Part shown: positions 11,946-23,089 of the stretch, one piece after another
How positions within the stretch are numbered: position 1 is the first letter of the stretch
How the letters are laid out: the number at the start of each line of letters is the position of its first letter
Source of the DNA: Eublepharis macularius
Taxonomy: Eukaryota; Chordata; Lepidosauria; Squamata; Eublepharidae
Direction of reading: 5' to 3'
Assembly: GCF_028583425.1 (NCBI RefSeq)
Contig: NC_072792.1
Location: 156,060,676-156,124,675, forward strand
Length of the DNA: 64,000 nucleotides
Translations under genes and position numbers: made by a program
Notes under the pieces: generated by a model
The model's database searches: none
What the model saw: only the letters and a program-made list of their open reading frames with translations
Told to the model about the DNA's origin: nothing

Positions 11946-13182
11946 GAACATAGAGCTGGAAGGGGCCCCAAGAGTCATCTAGTCCAGCCCCCTGCACAAT
12001 GCAGGAAATTCACATCTACCTCCTCCCCTTACTTCCTTCAGTGACATCCTAAAATTGCATTCCCCTTTTTAGCTACAGCATCACACTGCTGACTCATGTT
12101 CAGCGTATGATCTACCAAGACCCCTAGATCCTTTTCACATGTACTCTGCCAAGACTGGTCTCCCCCATCCTATAAGTGTGCCTTTGATTTTTCCTACCTA
12201 AATGCAGAACTTTACATTTATCTCTGTTGAAATCTTTTCTAAATGCTCAGGGACTGATTATTTTTTCCAGGACCTTTCCAGGTATGGACATCAAGCTGAC
12301 GGGTCGATAATTACCTGAATCCTCCTTTTGCCCCTTCTTGAAGATGGGGGCAATATTTGCTGCCTCCAATCTTCTGGCACCTCACCTGTAATCCAAGAAT
12401 TCTCAAAGATGACAGACAAAGAGTCTCTGTACATGAGACCTCTTATACAAGGACGCTCAAGTGAAGGGGGATGTAATGTTAGTCGGGAAGCATAGTTTTA
12501 AAAGACAGAGGTGAAGGCCCTGTCAATTTACCCTTTCTTCAGAGCTGGCATAGATCCCTCCTCAGAGGGTTTGTTAATTTCTCTTCATCTCCCAGAAGGG
12601 AGGTGAAATTGACAGAGCCTTCTGGAGGCAAAGAGGAAATTAACAAACCCTCTGAACAGCAATGTTTGCTGGCTCTGTAGAGATGGGAAGTTGACAGAGC
12701 CTTCACCCCTGTCTTTTTAAACTATGCTTTCCGGCTAACATTGTATCTCTCTTCACTTGAGCATCCTCGTGTAAGAGGTCTCGTGTAGAGAGACTCAGAG
12801 TCTCCACAATTACATCAGCAAGTTCCTTTAGTACCCTAAGGTACAATTCATCTGGCCTTAAGACTTGGTTTCATTTAAAGGTGCTAGGTGTTTATGTACC
12901 ACTGCAACATCTATCCTAGGCTGCAATTCCATTTCTTCCTCATGTGTTCCCTTTTTGCCAGGGTGGGAACAGTTCCCCTTGCAAGCAAAGACAAAGGCAA
13001 AGTAGGAATTGAGCAACTCTGCCCTCTTTTTATCACCTGTTAAAATCTCACTTTCCTCTCCCTGCAGTGGGCCTAACACTTCTTATCCTTTTTCCTGCTC
13101 CAAACATAAACAAATAACCCTTTTAGCCTAAGCTCATATTGAGCTTTAGCCTTTCTAACACTCTCTCTACAAGCACTGGTAA
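11946..13182 (-). mobile_element. CR1 LINE fragment on the minus strand
   Basis: The minus strand carries a CR1-type frame reading LGPLQGEESEILTGDKKRAE then LLNSYFAFVF (reverse transcriptase N-terminal part), and further down the inverse of the CR1 3' region (ACCTACTCCCCTGCACAATG-type segment near 11985). Broken by the foldback element at 12428-12796 and by stops. Confidence 0.75.
12428..12796. mobile_element. 369-bp foldback element inserted in a CR1 LINE
   Basis: The arm with GAGACCTCTTATACAAGG and GCTCAAGTGAA at the left recurs inverted at the right (TTCACTTGAGC, TAAGAGGTCTC). A second inner inverted pair surrounds GGGTTTGTTAATTTC / GAAATTAACAAACCC. AGAGTCTC occurs at 12420-12427 and 12797-12804, an 8-bp target duplication. 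Host CR1 sequence is continuous on either side. Confidence 0.8.
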
Positions 13183-13785
13183 ACAAACGTCCAGTGGCAC
13201 CTTAAAGACTTAACTTTTCTTTCAGTATGAGCTTTTGTGAGTCAGTGCTCACTTCTTCAGATGTGGAAATCAAACTTAGAATCTTTCTTATGGGGCAGGT
13301 TGGGTGGGGCAGGGATGCAGCAAGGAGCACTCTAGGAATCACTCCAATCTCTGTGTTTTTTACCATGGAGATCAGGGAAATTACTAGAGCATTGCATGAT
13401 GCAGTGACTTCACTTCCAGGTCTCCACCCAGAAGTAATGTTGCCATATTCAGCAACATTTCATCAGCCTCCACCCCCAAACCAACCCTAAATAGGACCAG
13501 GATCACAAAAATTAGGAACATTGAGGGGAGAAAATATCAAACATTGAGATGTCATGGACAATGCAAAAAAGTGGAAAGAAAAGTGGGAAGTAATACAGCA
13601 AAAGCAAGATAATACATACAATAAACAGTGAAATAGATTACAATCATGTTCCCTTTGTAAAAGTGCCCTCCAGTCCTTTATGCTAAACCTTTGTTCCCTT
13701 TATAAAAATGGCCTCATGAACAGTACTGTTTTACGTTGTTAGCAGAATGACAGAAATTTGGCGGCCTTCCTGATGTCCTCAACCA

Positions 13786-13990
13786 GGGTAGCCACAACAG
13801 GCAATCCTGAAATTAAAACTGATCTCCAGACTATAGAGATCAGTTCCTCTGGAGGAAACAGCATAATTGGAGGGTGGACTCTATGGCATTATGCCCCCCC
13901 CAGTGAGCTCCCTCCCCTCCCCAAACTCTGCCCACCCCAGACACCGCCCACCAATCGCCAGGACTTTCCCAGCCAGAGTCAACAACCCTA
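13786..13990. mobile_element. TAGGGTTGCC-family dispersed element, diverged
   Basis: The sequence runs AGGGTAGCCACAAC, then ATCAGTTCCTCTGGAGGAAA, then GTCAACAACCCTA. Same internal order as the copy at 11075, more diverged. Confidence 0.5.
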
Positions 13991-14656
13991 TTTTTTCCTC
14001 ATAAACACCTCAAAGACAGTCATTGTACCATAAATTATTGCTGAATTAGAATTTAACATTAAATTTAAGTGTATTAACAAGAGCTTATGCTGACACCATT
14101 ATTGCTTTTGCAACTGGTCTCGGGGCTTACTTTTATTGTACTTTTGAATTTTGCAGTCACTATGTCATGTGCCTCAGAGTTTTGCAAAAATGTCACAAAC
14201 TGTACCTCTTACATTTCATGAACTTAATTATATATATTTTTCCAAGAACTCACCAGGGTTTTGTTTGTTTTCAGTACTAGGGTTAGGTCCTAGAAGAAAA
14301 AGTACCTCCGAGCAGGCACAAAGTGCCTTTCCCTAACTACTGATTGTGTGAATCATTATACACTTAAGAATTCAGATGCTTCTGGGCATAGAAATAGGCA
14401 GGATTTTCAAATGTAAGAGCTGAGCCCTCAACTTCTTTTCTCCAAAATAAACATTCTATTTCTCATTTTCTCCCCTCTTCCTTTCCCCCAACTTCTAGCA
14501 ACTTCAGAAAACAAGATGTATTATATTGTTTTTGAACAGGTGACAACCTGCAGCAAAAAAAAGGTCGAGGTAACACAAAAAAGAAGACACACAAATCTAA
14601 CACAAATCAGTTCTACCTGTTGAAATTTCCACGCATCTCTGAATGTGAAAAACTTT

Positions 14657-14715
14657 TCATGCATAAAAAGGGCTTAAGAAAAAATCATCATCCACAAACT
14701 TCTGCCTGTGCCGCT
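14657..14715 (-). CDS. possible terminal coding exon of an unidentified minus-strand gene
   Basis: A strong acceptor (CCTTTTCTCTTTCAG) leads into a frame reading RHRQKFVDDDFFLSPFYA then TGA. The first two bases complete a codon begun upstream. A minus-strand AATAAA follows at 14132-14137, giving a plausible 0.5 kb 3'UTR. No upstream exon was linked, and a 19-codon frame is short, so chance is a real alternative. Confidence 0.18.
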
Positions 14716-15500
14716 CTGAAAGAGAAAAGGAAATTGAGAATTAGGAAAGAACATATACACTATTGTTGCTGAAGAAGGGCATTTCAATTTACTGCAATCA
14801 AAAATCCCATATATAAGATTAAACTTTTTCAAGGAAATTTTCTAATCAGAGAATAACCAACAACTTTTTATGAAAATGGAATGAATTGTCTATTAGTATA
14901 GACAACTTATTCCCATAGAAGCCATGGAGTATAGAATTTAATAGGCTGTAAGTTATCCATATCACATATTTTCCTGGGTGGGAGAGAAATTACGATGAGA
15001 TGAAGTTGCAAATATGACACCATGGAATGCTCCGACAGTAAATCCTTCCCTGTACAAACTTGGCTGTGTCAAGTCTAGAACACTATGTACAGTTCTGGAC
15101 ATTTCCATAAACTTCTAAAATATACCAAATTGCAGAGAGGAAGAGTGAAATGGAATTAGCTAAGTAGCCGTTTATTTATATAGACAACAGATTTAAGCCT
15201 TTGCGGTGGTGTTGAAGTATGACTAAGGGGAGATATAAATCTAAAGGGCGTTTAAAAACACCAAGGGAAAAAGAGAAATTGTTTAGGGTGGTCCAAGAGA
15301 GCAACAGTGAGTAATGGGATTGGGATGAAATAGACCAAATTAAAACAGTGGCTGCCTTCCATTTCCCGCACAGTGAGTCACTGGAAGGCTCGTGCTGCAG
15401 GGAGAAATTCTACCACAAGGAGATGGTGGCAGTGGTTTCTGAGACCAGATAAATTCAGATAAGGGGGCCTTTAAAAGTTGCCATTACGTAGAATGTAAAA

Positions 15501-15804
15501 GAGCCCCGTGGCACATAGTGGTAAGATGCAGTACTGCAATCCAAGTTCTGCTCACAACCTGAGTTCGATCCAGGCAGAAGCCAGGTTCAGGTAGCCGGCT
15601 CAAGGTTGACTCAACCTTCCATCCTTTCAAGATTGGTAAAATGAGTGCCCAGTTTCCTGGGGGTAAAGCGTAGATGACTGGGGAAGGCAATGACAAACCA
15701 CCCCGTAACAAAAAGTCTGCCAAGAAAACGTTGTGATGTGACATCCCCCTATGGGTTAGTAATGACTTGGAGCTTGCACAGGGGACTACTTTTACCTTTA
15801 CCCT
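15501..15804 (+). repeat. tRNA-derived SINE (GAGCCCCGTGGC family), full length
   Basis: The head GAGCCCCGTGGCACATAGTG and B-box GAGTTCGATCC are tRNA-like. The body ends TTTTACCTTTACCCT. Flanks ACGTAGAATGTAAAA and ACCTAGAATGTGTAA form a 15-bp target duplication with two or three differences. Confidence 0.8.
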
Positions 15805-15819
15805 ACCTAGAATGTGTAA

Positions 15820-17673
15820 CAAATGGGCGTGGTGGAACCTTCAAAAGGTGCTATGTTTCCCAAACTACTTTAAAGTTCGACCAAGAGAATAACAGTCTAA
15901 AGCATTTGTAAGACTGCTTCTTCAGCCCCAAGCTGCTGTGACCTGATCCTTTGCTGGAAAACCTGCCACCTTGAAGACTGAGGGTTATTAAAACAAACAA
16001 TAGTGTGAAGTCCTTCACGTGTGCCTTGTTCCGTTTCTAGAAGGGTTGCCGTTACAAACCCACTGTTCCTTGATCCAATCCGGCTTCATTTATGTGAGGC
16101 CCACTTTTCTGTTTCATTTGTGCTTTGACTAGGACTTGTTTGGAGTGTTGTGGTCACTGTTATGAATATGAAACAGACTTTGGGTCCTCAGTTTTTTTTT
16201 TAAAACTTTAATGTAAATCAAAGATTTGGCAGATACAGGCTTTTAAAAAGTTAAATTATAGTCTGGGCCTTCAGCTTTGAGAGAGAGAGGCAAAGAAATA
16301 CTAGGGTTAAACTCAATGAGATCATGGGAGATCCATAACTGGCTCTCTTGTGGGTTTTAAAAAACTTAGAAGCAGCTGTTGAGAAGCCCAATTCGTATTG
16401 GTGGCCACAATGCTGAAGAAGGGGAGTTTTATCCCTTTCCCTTGTGCCATTTTCCCAGTGTAAATCACATCCCTAAAGAAGCTATTTGTCCCACAGGAGA
16501 AAGCAGGCAGTTGCTCATATGGTCTTTTGAAAAAGGCAGGATAGCCAGTAATAGATTTCCTGCCGTTTCCCCTAGACTTGTACCAAATTTCAGTGGCTTG
16601 CAGTGGAAGTACCTTGCCAATGCAATCCTATGTAGAGCTACTCTACCCTAAGCCCACTGAAATCACTGGAGTAACAGTGCCTAGGATTGCACTGCAAGAA
16701 TTTTAATGTCTTGTCAGTGTCTTGTTGGACTATTCATTTTCTAACTAGCATCCTGAAGTGCACATTACTTGAAACATGAAATGGATCTCCGTGGTGCTTG
16801 TCTGTATCAAATGTGTTTATAATTCAGGAGAAATAACTCTGCCAGCTCTCTGCCAGTATGTACAGTTATTTCTATTTATTATCATAAAATGAGTGTTCTG
16901 CAGTCAAAACAAAAACAATCCATTTAAAGGGCAATCACTCTCACACACCCTTTCCAAATAAATGACTAAATAGCATGCAACACAGTTTGTATGCATATCA
17001 TATAATATCAGAGTGAAAACACCACCAGGTGAACCAGGCTTCATTATATACAAAACATGAGGCCACAGACTGAGCTTTACCAGTCTGAGATTCAAATGAT
17101 ATGTATAAGCAGCTACAACGTTTATACTCAACATGCAGGACAGAAGCCATTTACTCCATCACAAGTATCTTTTTTCAAAATGCCAACAATTTACTATATC
17201 CATATTTAAAACTGTGGAGGTGTTTCACTATTGAGGGTACATGTGGAAGAAAGAAGTAATATTTGTGTAGAAAACCTGCCAATCAGAGACGTTTCCATGT
17301 AAGATCTATACTGGAAATCCCTTCTGCGCATCTCTGGGTGTTTACAGACACGCATCTTTCCTTCACACATTATTTAGTTACAAAGCTAATATTCCTGCAG
17401 CTGCCAAATGTGAATTGTACCTGATGTCTTGTGAAAAAAGGGATGTAAATTGTAACTAGCGATAATAATATCTTCAGAAATGAAGCAGATTTACAATATA
17501 TTTCTTGAAGGAAACAACCATAGTCATTTAGATAGATAGGCTGCTATCAGTCTTCTTCCTGCCAGGGGAACATCCTTCCTTCCCTTCTCTCCTCCTCTTC
17601 TTCCTTCTTCTCTGCATGCACCAGGAGAGGCAGCATGGTGTCTCCTCCTAAGAGAGATGGCCTACCTTCAATT
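15820..17673. other. intergenic, mostly unique sequence
   Basis: One small palindromic piece at 16610-16695. No exon or RNA gene identified. Confidence 0.45.
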
Positions 17674-18174
17674 TAGAGATACCATTCCCCCTCACACCCT
17701 GCCTCACACCCTGCCCCCACTTACCATACCCCTCATACCCTGCCCCCACTTACCTGGCTGGTGGGGGGGGCGCACCTTCTGTGTGTGCTCCCTTGTGGCG
17801 CTGTGTGCTCCCGTGTACAGCAGCCACCTGAATTGTCCCAATTTGGCCTGGATCGGGGTCGTTGTGGCACGTGGGAGAGCTCCTGCGCTCCGTAGCGGCT
17901 CAAAACAGGCCTAATCCGAGCCAAAATGGGCCCGAAACTAGCCTGTTTTGGCACGAATCGGGCCTGTTTTGGGCCGCTGCGGAGGGCAGGAGTGCTCCTG
18001 TGCTCTGCAGTGGCTCAAAACGGGCCCAATCTGCACCAAAACAGGCCTGGAAGTGATGTCATTAGGCTTGCGGGAGCATGCGCGCGCTTGGCACGCCTGT
18101 ACCCTCCCCCCCAGAAAGGTGAGTGCCAGGGCCCAATCCCCTCACCAGGAGGTTGAGGGGGCCTGGCAACCCTA
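17674..18174. mobile_element. hAT-like non-autonomous element, GC-rich with internal repeats
   Basis: Ends TAGAGATACC and GGCAACCCTA are diverged inverted tips of the TAGGGTTGCC type. Flanks CTTCAATT (17666-17673) and CTTCAATC (18175-18182) form an 8-bp duplication. The core repeats a GGCTCAAAAC(A/G)GGCC unit several times, in both orientations. Related to the element at 8991-9393 by tips and core motif. Confidence 0.7.
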
Positions 18175-18939
18175 CTTCAATCTAAAGCCATTCTAGCTAG
18201 TTAGATCAGTTATTTGTTCTATTTCTCCACTAATCTTAAGTATATGTATTTCTTTAGATAAATAAACAGTTATTGGTTCTCTAACTTGGATGAGATGCTT
18301 TCAACGTGCAGTTGGTTTAGTTAACGTGCCTTAACTAAAACCCAATATTTGCCACTCACAACCAGTGCTTCCCCCCCTTTTTAAAAAAAGGAGATGCCAG
18401 TAGTCATGAATGATGATCTTTGCTACCTTGAGGGCCTGAGCCCAATGGCTGGAAGAAGTGCTAGCACTGTGGAAAGAGGTGCTGGTACAGCATTCTGGCA
18501 CATTCCGCCAGAAAAAGAAGGACTTCTGTCAACAATCCTGTGAGATAGATTAGACTGAGAGTGGGGACTGGCTTTTTGGACATTTACAGTGAAATCCGTT
18601 TTCACTGTTAGTGACCTTTGCAGATGAAAGTTGAGTTGAAAAACCAGGTGTTCTCACTCCATGTCCAATATTCTGTCTACTATATTGGTTCTCCAGAGAA
18701 ACAAACCCAGAAATTTTGTGAGCCAACTGCTTTTGTGGCAGTGTGCTAAAATCCACCCCAATCCCAAGCCTACTTTCTTGAAGAGGAATGTTTTAAACAG
18801 GAAACTGAATCCTATGCCCAGTTGTAAAGGTTTCAGCCATTGTTTAATTTCTAAAATGACATTTCCCTAGCTTTCCTAGGAGTTGCCTACCCTGGAAGCT
18901 GTTCCTCCTAAACCAGATACCAGGAGAAGGCCTATCTGT

Positions 18940-19330
18940 AGAAGGTGAGGAAACTACCCTCGGTGCAAAAATCAAAGCACTCTTCTTTACCATGGATCCC
19001 AGATGTTTGAAAAGAGTTATCTGCAAAGTCGTGGCAAAACTTTGCTGAAATGAAGCTGTTTCAAGACAAAAAAAAGGGCTACTGCAATTGGATGATTCTA
19101 GATTTCTTTAACACACCTCCAGAAATAGATCTTCATAGAGAACTCCACCCTAGGCAAGAGACCTCTCCTCCTCCAGTTAAAACATACTGCTCCCTTCCTT
19201 ACTTCTGAAACCCTTCAGTCTACCCTTACAGAAAATGTTCCAAGTAGAGAAAAAGATGGATGAGGACTGTCAAATCTGAGACTGAAGTCAGTCAGTTCTT
19301 TAAATATCAACTGACCCCAGACAATTCCTA
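18940..19330 (+). mobile_element. possible degraded L1-type ORF1 fragment
   Basis: One plus-strand frame reads GYCNWMILDFFNTPPEIDLH then RELHPRQETSPPPVKTY, which resembles the ERAHR..RP segment of L1 ORF1 proteins. Resemblance is weak and several stops interrupt it. Confidence 0.25.
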
Positions 19331-19407
19331 GTCTTGCTAGATGCTGGCACCTGGATGGAGCACTTGAGTCAATCTACCTGTCCTTTTCCCCAGAGCAAAA
19401 ATATGCT

Positions 19408-19808
19408 GTAAGGGGTGGCACCTGGGTTTCTGGTGCCCGCGGCTGCCCCTAAACGTGCACGCCCCCCCGGACTGCATGATGACATCACTGCATGTGATGT
19501 CATCACGCAGCCAGCCAGCCCCATTTGCCGGCAGGCAGCTGGGATGGCGAGCTGAGGCTGCCCGCACTCCCAGTCAAGCGCAGCGGGTGGCTTGGGAGGT
19601 TCCGCACACCTCCCCAGACACCTGCCACGCCTGGCCCATGGCTGCTGTGCCCGGACAGGGGCGTGTGTTGGCAGCAGCGCAGGAGGGCTGGCAGGCTGCA
19701 GCAGCTGTGGGCTCCGCGATGTGTGCCCCTGCACCCGGCACCCCCTTCAACGCTTCAGTGCTCGAGGCAGGGGACGGACCTGCCTCAATGGGCGTGCCGG
19801 CCCTGGCT
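19408..19808. mobile_element. GC-rich hAT-like non-autonomous element
   Basis: The right tip GTGCCGGCCCTG is the inverse of a CAGGGCCGGCAC terminus of the hAT type. The left tip is less clear (AGGGGTGGCACC). GCTGTA occurs on both outer sides. It holds the palindrome TGATGACATCACTGCATGTG / GATGTCATCA. Open frames here come from GC content. Confidence 0.5.
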
Positions 19809-22050
19809 GTACTAGAGAGTTGAAAGCATGTCTGGCCTCTCCCTTCTCTGCTTTTACACAACTGTTACATTGATGCTTCCCCCAAGCTGGTCCAGTTCCA
19901 TGGCTGTTGTATATCTTCCAGCGCTGGAGCAAGGAAGCATTGCAATTGTTTCCTTGAAGTCCTGTGCCTGCTTTTGTAGTCTGTTGTTGCAAAATGTTGA
20001 ACTGGGCTCATGGAGCTTAATCCAGCATATACTCAGATGTATGTTTTTTCAGTGGCGTTCATTCCCAGGGATGTGTGATTAGAGGAAAGGGAAAACATTA
20101 GGTTTCTATTACCATTTAATGGGAAGCTAATGGCTGTTTAAACAATTGACTTCAGTCTAGAGAAATGTAGTCGCATCTAGATCCTATTGTAATCAATGGG
20201 AGCTGAGTTAGTTGGTATCCACTTTCTTAGGCGTACCTTTTTCTGGCTCTGGCCCATTATTTCTTTGTTCCAGCTGCCCTCCTCCATCTTCCTAGCAAGG
20301 CATTTACTCTTATGCTTCCATTTATTTTTGAAGAACAAGTTAATTGTTATTTTTTTTTAAATCAGCATTAGTAGATGTTCTGGATCAGTTTCATGATATG
20401 TAAATTACATGTGGTACAAATTAAGTTTAATTGCTGTTTTCCTATAACAGTTTGGTTGTGCAAAATGGCTTATCAGAGATGAGTTTTGTAATATGATACT
20501 AGTTCCTAAGCAAAATTCCCCAGGACCTTGCATAAACATGTAACATGCTCCCTCCCCCAGCACCACAGTGTCACTTGTGATGAATGGATCCTTTCTATTT
20601 CATTTCCAAAATGGCATGAATAGACCAGCTCTGAAGAAGTGAGCTGTGACTCACAGAAGCTCATACCCTACCACAAATGTTGTTAGTCTTATAGATGCTA
20701 CTGGACTCTTGCTCTTTTCCACTACTACAGACAGACTAACTCTGCTACCCATCATGAATAGACCAGATTAAGATGATGGTCTTGCAGCATGGGCTTGTCC
20801 CCTGGGGCCCTGACAAATTGTACCTGTGTCCTTCCTCCCTCCTCTATGCTTGGGCCTTGAGTAATGCAAGGTTGTCAAGAGAATGGATCCTGAAAGCAAA
20901 TCACACAGGAATGGTCATGTGATGCACACGCCTCTTCTTCCAAATATATTGTCCATACACTGCTGGTGGGACCTGCTCTTTGCATTTGCCAACAAGCAAC
21001 TGAAGGTCTTTCTCATAGCCTGATCATCCTGTTATGGGTACGATTCTCATGTGGAAAAAATATAGCCTTGTGGACATGCACTTAATACATCTTTCATGAA
21101 AATATTGAGGTTTCTTAACACTTGCTAAAGTCATTAACCAGACAGATTACTATGGAAATTAGTACTAAAAACCAACATTGTCCCCCCACCCCTCTCAACC
21201 ATTCCTGGGTCCCAAAAATGTCTTAAATTTAAGAATACAAATTTAACAGTCTGGCAGCCATTCAGTGAATGGTATCATTTTATACCACCTTTTCCCCTGC
21301 TGAGAGGAAAGATTGTACGTGCTTCGGCTCCAGTTGCAGGGAATGGCAAAATGCCCACAAGACTTCAATAGGAGCGGGATTTGGGTACTTTATACGATAC
21401 TGCCAGGTGTAAGCTGTAATGTGCAAGACCATAAATGATTTGGATGCAGTTGGGAGTTACAACACAGCAGCTCTCCATGAGAAACCGTTTAGACATTCAT
21501 TCTGCAAGGAGACCAGCACCACTGTAATCAAGGGCTTAATTGCATGCTTTAAGTTAGACACATGCTTGAATACCTTGGTGAACTGAGATCCAGGTGGAAA
21601 CACTTCCTTCAGAGGGGGAAAAAAGATCCTGTGTCCCAAAAAGCTGTAGCTTGTTTCCAGCTTTGTGTAGGATTTCTGAAGTGTATTCTTGATTACGCAG
21701 TTTTTGAGGCTGCAGCATATAATCCACTTGTTCTTAGCAGTAGAAAAGCTACATGGAGATCCTGGAGAACATGTTATAACAGTATATAGCAGATCACAGA
21801 GTATAGCGGACACAGAGTAAAATATGGAAATAGTGGACGTAGGGAATATTGGACGATGACAACAAAATTGCTCTCCAGTGAAATTACTTTTTGAAGAACC
21901 CTTTAGATTACTGGTGCCTGCTGAAGAATATAGTTTAAGTGGGTTAAAGCTAATGCTCTGCACAATAGGAATGGAGAGGTAATAGTTCAAAGGAACACTA
22001 AACTAGCTGGGTAACCTCAGCTCAGTCACTCACTCTCTGCCTAACCTTAA
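19809..22050. other. intergenic, contains a long open frame of doubtful meaning
   Basis: A 177-codon minus-strand frame at 21457-21990 has no recognisable domain, an overlapping open frame on the other strand and no splice context. One GGACTC-type repeat at 20618-20756. Confidence 0.4.
20618..20756. repeat. GGACTC-type repeat
   Basis: GAAGAAGTGAGCTGTGACTC, then GATGCTACTGGACTCTTGC, then CTACAGACAGACTAACTC. Related shorter pieces occur at 13184-13262, 29850-29945, 37715-37830 and 41505-41580. Confidence 0.5.
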
Positions 22051-22051
22051 C

Positions 22052-22217
22052 AACTGAAGGTGTCTTATACCGAGTCAGACAATTGGTCTAGTATTGTCTA
22101 CCTGGACCGGCAGCAACTTTTCAGAGTCTCAGGCAGAAATCTTTCACATCACCTATTATCTGATCCTTCTACTGCAGTTAACAGCAATTGAACCTGGTGC
22201 TTTATCTCTTGAGCCAT
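22052..22217 (-). repeat. tRNA-Ala-like SINE, inverted
   Basis: Plus strand reads TCTTATACCGAGTCAGACAA, then TCTCAGGCAGAAATC, then the inverse tRNA-like end GAGCCATGGCTC. Similar inverted remains at 24243-24382 and a plus-strand 3' part at 54590-54714. Confidence 0.6.
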
Positions 22218-22426
22218 GGCTCTCCCAAAATCTACCTCACAGGGTTGCTGTGAGGATAAAATGGAAAAGAGGAAAACCACCCTGAGCTCCTAGAGGAAGG
22301 GTGAGGGGAAAGCATGGTATAACAGTTGAGAGCACCAGGCTAGGATCTGGGCGACCCAGGTTTGAATCCCCACTCTGCCATGGAAACTTGCTAAGAGATG
22401 ATGGGCCAGTCACACCCTCTTGGCCT

Positions 22427-22427
<1 letters not shown>

Positions 22428-22458
<31 letters not shown>
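22428..22458. repeat. (ATC)n microsatellite
   Basis: About ten ATC units directly against the left arm of MITE copy 2. The His- or Ile-run open frames over it are artefacts. Confidence 0.9.
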
Positions 22459-22705
22459 GGTTTTTTTCTGGGGAAAGAGGTGGTGGAACTCAGTGGGTTG
22501 CCCTCGGAGAAAATGGTCACATGGCTGTTGGCCCCGCCCCCTGATCTCCAGACAGAGGGGAGTTTAGATTGCCCTCTGCGTGGCACAGAGGGCAATCTAA
22601 ACTCCCCTCTGTCTGGAGATCAGAGGGCGGGGCCAACAGCCATGTGACCATTTTCAAGAGGTTCCAGAACTCCGTTCCACCGAGTTCCTGCTGAAAAAAG
22701 CCCTG
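22459..22705. mobile_element. foldback hAT-like MITE, copy 2 (left tip lost)
   Basis: This is the same palindromic family, but the first CAGGGC is missing and the left arm begins directly after an (ATC)n microsatellite (about 22428-22458). The right end is intact (AAAAAAGCCCTG) and abuts a tRNA-derived SINE. Confidence 0.85.
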
Positions 22706-22706
22706 A

Positions 22707-22956
22707 ACAATAACAATAACGTTCAATTTATATACCGCCCTTCAGGATGACTTAACACCCACTCAGAGCAGTTTACAAAGTATGTCATTATTATCCCCAC
22801 AACAAAACACCCTGTGAGGTGGGTGGGGCTGAGAGAGCTAGAAGCTGTGACTGACCCAAGGTCACCCAGCTGGCTTCAAGTGGAGGAGTGGGGAATCAAA
22901 CCCAGTTCTCCAGATTTCAGTCTCACGCTCTTAACCACTACACCATACTGGCTCTC
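22707..22956 (-). repeat. tRNA-derived SINE (GTTGTTGTT-tailed family), copy 2
   Basis: Same layout as copy 1. Its tail (ATTGAACGTTATTGTTATTG) abuts the right tip of MITE copy 2 at 22705. Confidence 0.8.
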
Positions 22957-23089
22957 ATAGGGCTTTTGTGACGATAAAATGGTAAAGGGCAGAATATTGT
23001 AAGCCACTTTGGGTTCCCATTAGGGTGAAAAGTGAAATATAAATGAAGTAAATAAATAAGAAATGTGAAGAGTAGCATTTTCAGTTCAT

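Noticed and set aside
21457-21990. 177-codon minus-strand open frame
   Set aside because: No recognisable domain and an open plus-strand frame overlaps it. Kept only as a note in the interval description.
22301-22567. His-run and Ile-run open frames
   Set aside because: They are translations of the (ATC)n microsatellite and the adjoining MITE.
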